A DNA stretch of 52,263 nt, from the IMG/VR virus record IMGVR_UViG_3300028025_001613, positions 1-52,263 of that record. One strand, 5' to 3'. Below the pieces are notes generated by a model. It was not told where the DNA came from. It made no database searches and saw only the letters and a list, made by a program, of their open reading frames with translations. A program made the position numbers and the translations under genes. This document shows, piece by piece, positions 49,401 to 52,263 of the stretch (its first letter is position 1; every line of letters starts with the position of its first letter). The DNA comes from a virus.

Positions 49401-52263
49401 TATGTTTAATTCATTACCCTGAGTTCCAGCTATAACAAAATTGCTATTCTTAATTCCTTGGAATTGTGAAAGAAACGTATCTTCTACTTGTCTAGTTGTA
49501 GGACTAGCCTCAGTAAATTCTATACGGAAACCACCAGTTTCAGCTGAATTAATAATACGAACTTCTTTAATTGGTACACGATATACACTAAAGTCACGTA
49601 CAAAACTGATCCACATCTTTTGATAAGGCCAATCTTTAGCTTGTACATGATCCATAGGATTACCTAAACGATCAACTAAATACTTTATCTCAGGATATTT
49701 AGCTGATGCTTCTATAAGCTTGTTATACATCTGAACATCAGAAGTAGCTCCTTGAACAGCATTAATAATAATCCCCCATGTTCTATTAAAGTCAGCTAAC
49801 TTAGCTACACCTAAACTATTTAATTTAGGCTTACCTGTTTTAGAATCAATTGCTGGAAGACTTTTTACTAAGTAAACACTTTCACTACTAGCTAATTCTC
49901 TAACAGATAGTTCATTACCTTTTCTTTCAAAAACATTTTTACCAAAGTTTTCTTCAAGTTGTTTTTCAGTTAGAGTTAAACCATCTTCTTCTTCAGCTTT
50001 ATTAACTTCTGCATCATCTTCAGCTTCTTCTATCTCTATAGGACTCATTTCAGAGTATCTATCTTCAAAAGTAAGATAGGAAGAACGTTTCTTATGGAAA
50101 GCCAATGTACCATCAGCTTGTTCATTTCTAGAAACCTTTTCAAATTCTCCCCAGTTATCTAATGCAAATTGAGCAATACGTTTAGCATTCTCTGATAACT
50201 CTGTATTATTTAAAATAGTTTTAAAATCATTTCTGATCTTTTCATATAATGGTCCTAGTAATTCAGGATTAGTAAATATAATCCCTACACTTTTATCATA
50301 TGAACTTAATGTAGATGCTATTAGAGAATCCATAGTTTCTACAAGAGTCATTGAATCTTGATAGTTTAATCCTTCAGCTTTTGTATCTAGACTCTGTATT
50401 CCTTTATTAAGTAATGAAAACTGTACATTCTTAATAGAAGGAGTATAGTCATTTATATTACCTACATACAACTTGTCATAAAGTTCTTGTATACTTTCTG
50501 TAGCCAAAGCATCTTCAGCAATTGATTTTAAACTAGCTCCTTTAAACACTTGCTTTAAGAAATTCCATATACGTCTAAAAATAGTATTACGAGCAGGCTT
50601 ACCGTTTACTACATAGTTACCATTAGCCATAGCGTATTTACGGAAGTCTTCAGCCATAAACTCTTCTAACTGTAAATCAGTAGCAGCATTAAACTTAACT
50701 GTTCTACCATCAGCAGTAGTAAAACTACCAGCTAACTTTCTAGCTTCAGAATACAATTCAACCTTTTGTTGTTTAGTTAAAAACATCTGAGTAAACGCAT
50801 GGAAAGCTTCATGATAAACATCAGTAAAGTTAGATCCAGCATATAAAACAATACCTGAGGTTGTCCATTCACCAACAGCATTACTATTAACTATGTTAAA
50901 TAAAGTCTGAAGTTCTACAAACTTTGAAAGAGGACTGTTTTTAAACCACTGCTCAGCTAAATCAATTTGTTCTTTAGTAGCTTCACTAGATAATAATAAG
51001 GATTTCTTTAAAGAAAAGTCTTTACTATCTAATAAACTTTTAAACTCATCTATAGAATTATCTGTAGGAGTAGATTGTTCTATTGTAGAAATCTTTTCCG
51101 CTTTACTTACTTTTAAGCCAAACAATTTAGTTTGAACTTCTGTAGTTGGAAAAAGAGTGTTATAAGCATTTAAGCTTACTAATTTACCTTCAGCATTCTT
51201 AGATAGATAAGTGTTAAAGTTTGCACTTAAGAAGTTATTATAACGTTCTTTCTGCAACTGCACCTTACCATCTAAATTAACAGGCATCTGCATAAAAGAT
51301 CCGATAAGATCTTTATTTACATTAACCGTTTGCTCTTTAAGGTTATTTACAAATGTCTCACGACCTGCAATATCTGTAGTGTCTAACTCCTGCTCTCCTT
51401 GTTTTACAAACACTTTACCATCACGCTCAAATACTTTAGTATCATTGCTAAAAACAAACTGCTTTAAAACATTAATCTTATCAATATTAGATTGTGTAGT
51501 ATCATTAAATAATAACTCACCTAAGTTTTCAGCTAGGTTAGTTATATCACCAAACTTTGGTCTTTGAATAAGAACTGGATAGTCATAACCTGGTACATTA
51601 AAATATACACCACCAGAAACAACTACACCAGAAGTTTGCTTAGATACCCATGGGTTAAATCCTTTTTCTAATTGTATAGAAGAGATGGGACTAGCTTTAC
51701 TAAAGTCTTCTTTAATATAACCACTTCTACCAGGAGTAATTGAAAACACAAGAGACTCACCAGGATTATTAATTACAAAACTACGAGCAGCATCTAATAC
51801 ATCTATCTCATTAGCTCTCTGCTCTTGTATAGTTTTAATATCTTCTTCCGTCTTATCAGACTTACTTATTAATTCTTCAACTGTTTGTACTCTTGGTATA
51901 TAACGTTGACCACTTCTATCTGTATAAACATTTCTTAACTTACCATAAGCTAATCTACCACCTTCTTCTTTAGTAGTAATATTACCTTCTTGATCAAAGT
52001 ATAATATATTTCCAGCCTTATCAGTGTATACTAATGCTAATCCTGTAGCATTATGTTTAGCTTTATTCTCTTCATTCTGATTAATATATGCTCTATCAGA
52101 TACATATAACTCATCTTCAGCTATTGTATTAGCTTTTACAAGCTTCATATAAATACCTTTAACGTTATTTAATTTAACGTTATCAGCAGTTTGAAAGTTG
52201 TATTTATCCATTAACTCATTAAGCTTTCTCACTACAGCATAGTAAGTCTTCTTAGCTGGATCT
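43458..52263 (-). CDS. giant zincin-RNA polymerase fusion (virion RNA polymerase), partial at the window edge
   Basis: At least 2934 residues are visible. A GTG at 52232 could start the frame, but coding continues in frame to base 52263 (..KKTYYAVV.. before the GTG), so the true start lies outside. With numbering from 52232: a zincin HEAFH at 474-478, then a long helical region, then a double-psi-barrel core with RIPVQGFNSMEF and the metal motif GSDFDIDKL (Asp1941, 1943, 1945; bases 46398-46412). This matches the single-chain RNA polymerase of crAss-like phages (phi14:2 gp66 type), related to QDE-1. It would be packaged and transcribe early genes. Confidence 0.88.
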   Translation of the reverse strand, partial: DPAKKTYYAVVRKLNELMDKYNFQTADNVKLNNVKGIYMKLVKANTIAEDELYVSDRAYINQNEENKAKHNATGLALVYTDKAGNILYFDQEGNITTKEEGGRLAYGKLRNVYTDRSGQRYIPRVQTVEELISKSDKTEEDIKTIQEQRANEIDVLDAARSFVINNPGESLVFSITPGRSGYIKEDFSKASPISSIQLEKGFNPWVSKQTSGVVVSGGVYFNVPGYDYPVLIQRPKFGDITNLAENLGELLFNDTTQSNIDKINVLKQFVFSNDTKVFERDGKVFVKQGEQELDTTDIAGRETFVNNLKEQTVNVNKDLIGSFMQMPVNLDGKVQLQKERYNNFLSANFNTYLSKNAEGKLVSLNAYNTLFPTTEVQTKLFGLKVSKAEKISTIEQSTPTDNSIDEFKSLLDSKDFSLKKSLLLSSEATKEQIDLAEQWFKNSPLSKFVELQTLFNIVNSNAVGEWTTSGIVLYAGSNFTDVYHEAFHAFTQMFLTKQQKVELYSEARKLAGSFTTADGRTVKFNAATDLQLEEFMAEDFRKYAMANGNYVVNGKPARNTIFRRIWNFLKQVFKGASLKSIAEDALATESIQELYDKLYVGNINDYTPSIKNVQFSLLNKGIQSLDTKAEGLNYQDSMTLVETMDSLIASTLSSYDKSVGIIFTNPELLGPLYEKIRNDFKTILNNTELSENAKRIAQFALDNWGEFEKVSRNEQADGTLAFHKKRSSYLTFEDRYSEMSPIEIEEAEDDAEVNKAEEEDGLTLTEKQLEENFGKNVFERKGNELSVRELASSESVYLVKSLPAIDSKTGKPKLNSLGVAKLADFNRTWGIIINAVQGATSDVQMYNKLIEASAKYPEIKYLVDRLGNPMDHVQAKDWPYQKMWISFVRDFSVYRVPIKEVRIINSAETGGFRIEFTEASPTTRQVEDTFLSQFQGIKNSNFVIAGTQGNELNIDAILKAFPYNDLFGRGTKNIIDEDKAFQFLRAIGFYLTDNRAVKQKVYDNYTAVYYLYKGIQDLKKYNIKTTNPISALRSEVKMDGESVYKGESSSVSKILEIEATDSGKYSNNSVQNVAGDREYDLSLNNTSTKVLSELNDKDKDYNEMVSQPHMSHLDYRKNPFAKYSIWLNSLFHIPVGKVFDLSNKNKRKTSKASYGATNVTINIDNLNGIKNVVENIVGAQSASTGIKTSQLDPISKFLMDIHTMLIRGVMELPRHASKSTAYGISVSKVDTEFNQNANHLYISSGYFADKVKSHNATVSLLKPKIAAEMERIAIVKSGKAANVPGFNERGLTFTMFDDILSDSLKNDLIAVANEEDSLSILDDPKFAERISNDINNYINNLVDENFESFVTLPYMSEEILFGGKGIPSLSNLVRKDTGLNIGKGKEQELTMIALRSFTVNALIHNMEAVSVLYGDLAMYNHVKEEFHKRNAAIGSTGRSFSSSESTSMFINNIGRAYANKIGAAKRSFDGILNSVVFKDNKVESAYFEEYVNALVSSGKYTKEQAEKILSPYKEMTEGDAQGWITFDSYRILSLLEGAWSDKQNELYNKIVNDEVVDPAEITEFFPTKKFQYAGPLKTEKLHMQAFHKFSLVPLIPSMVKGTNMETLHDNLVKQGVDYALFESGSKMATITSNGKPDSLYENDDYATRSVKSWNEGEAEYTKNGVFIQYLKDQVDIQSTWKNKTIFSTQLRTLIINDLFKQGIPISKDFELLVSRFEKLLDTLQEGKKKELLEQAGWKEDAKGNLSGSTESLMNFVQKELDRQGLPEHDIDFIKNFGLQSDLSFSLNAEKIEKLLNSIVVKRLVRQKMNGEQLVQVSGAGFESGFKNPTEDQLARYGTNDLPTYRPGKGKNGSTSAMKVKIAMKGDYYKLLELKHTDGKKIGTIERLNEVLKKDEWLDKNDNRKLITMVGVRIPVQGFNSMEFMEVYEFLPEEAGSIIVPPTEIVAKSGSDFDIDKLTIFQPNYKYDNEEATYATGKGVKAVENQIIETIRQILEHPDNFDALIRPNDTDIVKGVADELSIENIQGYNPLANKTKEQGSKISPTRTLEPRYNLYKHESNNIGKRTLGIGAVDNKYSSIFKRVGARLEKQYTHYPIDPITKEYKVKNGKVVTEMRPINIRMKHNTVTKDGKSYISLSDVETVTGDKISDLISQLMNGWVDIEKDAWIFNINGNNVAGPVLLFLLETGVDFKTAAYFVSQPLVIKYIKDRAKRNSPFYEAAGNEASKGKGYDKFNVRKEFIIRNFYDDLTIDKKTGRARETETGEIIVSNVDIYRIINKYNDKKEYTTEELLNNIKDKNTESDISKATLLHFIELEDLMAKLTNIKLTVNLDTAPSKSLFSAQERLSKISKLNIVDAVPSDLVTNILYDSPIKSFLVQAFQLKLWKPLMKLRGDETVNNYLINKINTNKYKKTFEDAEKYVAAFKNDIPMYLMQNYIKGIDLKNIKEYKGLLINKSIPIEKVQIKYGAFVKDGVMYVDPQQIALDFDQKEYAGKGYESLQLAKTDIGAFQMGPKRSQNLQEYTHFVLEREYLRSVIPMKEKQSREEYEQILADRALERTFNFYTILKSKNSIADDFLNIKRVYSELEEEYMLMDQISFIGEGGKNKGRKLRTLKLKSDRLDSEIINVLHENLVRLSDVGTLKVADKTRNLEISKFFSRLIIAEYLRAGINKSGSTLSSILPTETLMKLLEEPMKNVSEKGISQEFLDKYSDMFDSNWSSNSSSSRLRYRNYIQYTETTEETVVRNMEEGQSDFREAGKATVYDNPRTNSEIKAFETVINSNKESIFVYPTNQDGIAEVLTAPYKTAGNSVGIPIKQKGGSQSWSDETYDNNIALINQALEVIDNHLGNGAKVVFPSSGLTTILGKDDAQIDVLKDKAPRTYTYLVSELYKKYGYVNPGAESNLGFRKEFQSSQPITDEEIESIIEQKVEESKNCNS

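Noticed and set aside
52230-52232. GTG as the start of the giant polymerase
   Set aside because: The frame stays open and protein-like to the window edge, so the gene is partial.
1-52263. tRNA genes, integrase, transposase
   Set aside because: No cloverleaf-like intergenic sequence, TTCGA-type T arm, or recombinase motif was seen in the gaps, which are nearly all under 120 bases.

Overview
This window looks like about half of the genome of an AT-rich tailed dsDNA phage of the crAss-like group (Crassvirales) that infects a Bacteroidota host. Four things point there. (1) Two adjacent giant late-type genes, one with the DFDID metal-binding motif of crAss-like virion RNA polymerases. (2) Signal peptides ending in ..AQ and lipoproteins, as is usual in Bacteroidota. 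(3) A-rich leaders without Shine-Dalgarno sequences, and several TAnnTTTG (-7) promoter boxes. (4) A strand-switched layout with dense overlapping genes. The standard genetic code is used. I saw no tRNA, rRNA, CRISPR array, insertion sequence or integrase. Terminase, portal and capsid genes are not here and presumably lie outside the window.

Layout. Region A (1-10072, + strand, one reversed gene) holds small proteins of unknown function, a zinc-ribbon/HNH nuclease, an SF2 helicase, uracil-DNA glycosylase, and a MoxR-type AAA+ ATPase followed by a VWA protein. The MoxR stop codon sits directly on a CCCTTTT slippery heptamer with an open -1 frame behind it. Region B (10069-18873, - strand) is an envelope and lysis region. 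Upstream, in transcription order, are small membrane proteins with two holin candidates, a possible spanin, a GH19 endolysin and small basic proteins, closed by a terminator. Then comes an export cassette with a cohesin/dockerin-like secreted protein, a lipoprotein, a CsgG-like protein and a Ser/Lys-rich protein with a possible beta-barrel.

Region C (18986-38102, + strand) starts at a divergent intergenic with a 24-bp dyad and a DnaA-box-like site, in front of a protein carrying the DnaA C-terminal DNA-binding signature. It encodes replication and recombination functions (DnaB-like helicase, Sak4-like ATPase, likely SSB, TOPRIM primase, PD-(D/E)XK nuclease, family B DNA polymerase) and then nucleotide and accessory functions (dNMP kinase, dCTP deaminase, radical SAM protein, phosphoesterase, thioredoxin-like protein, cyclic-phosphate receiver protein). 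A GIY-YIG homing endonuclease has landed at the 5' end of the last of these and left a remnant. Region D (38106-52263, - strand) holds two giant virion-type proteins: a 1782-residue protein with an HExxH zincin motif, and a >2930-residue zincin-RNA polymerase fusion that runs off the right edge.

Inferred working model. The polymerase is packaged and injected with the genome to start early transcription. Region C replicates the DNA, with Ung, Dcd and the kinase serving base and nucleotide metabolism. Region B alters and finally opens the cell envelope. Ordinary host-type promoter boxes ahead of a few genes suggest that host polymerase also contributes.
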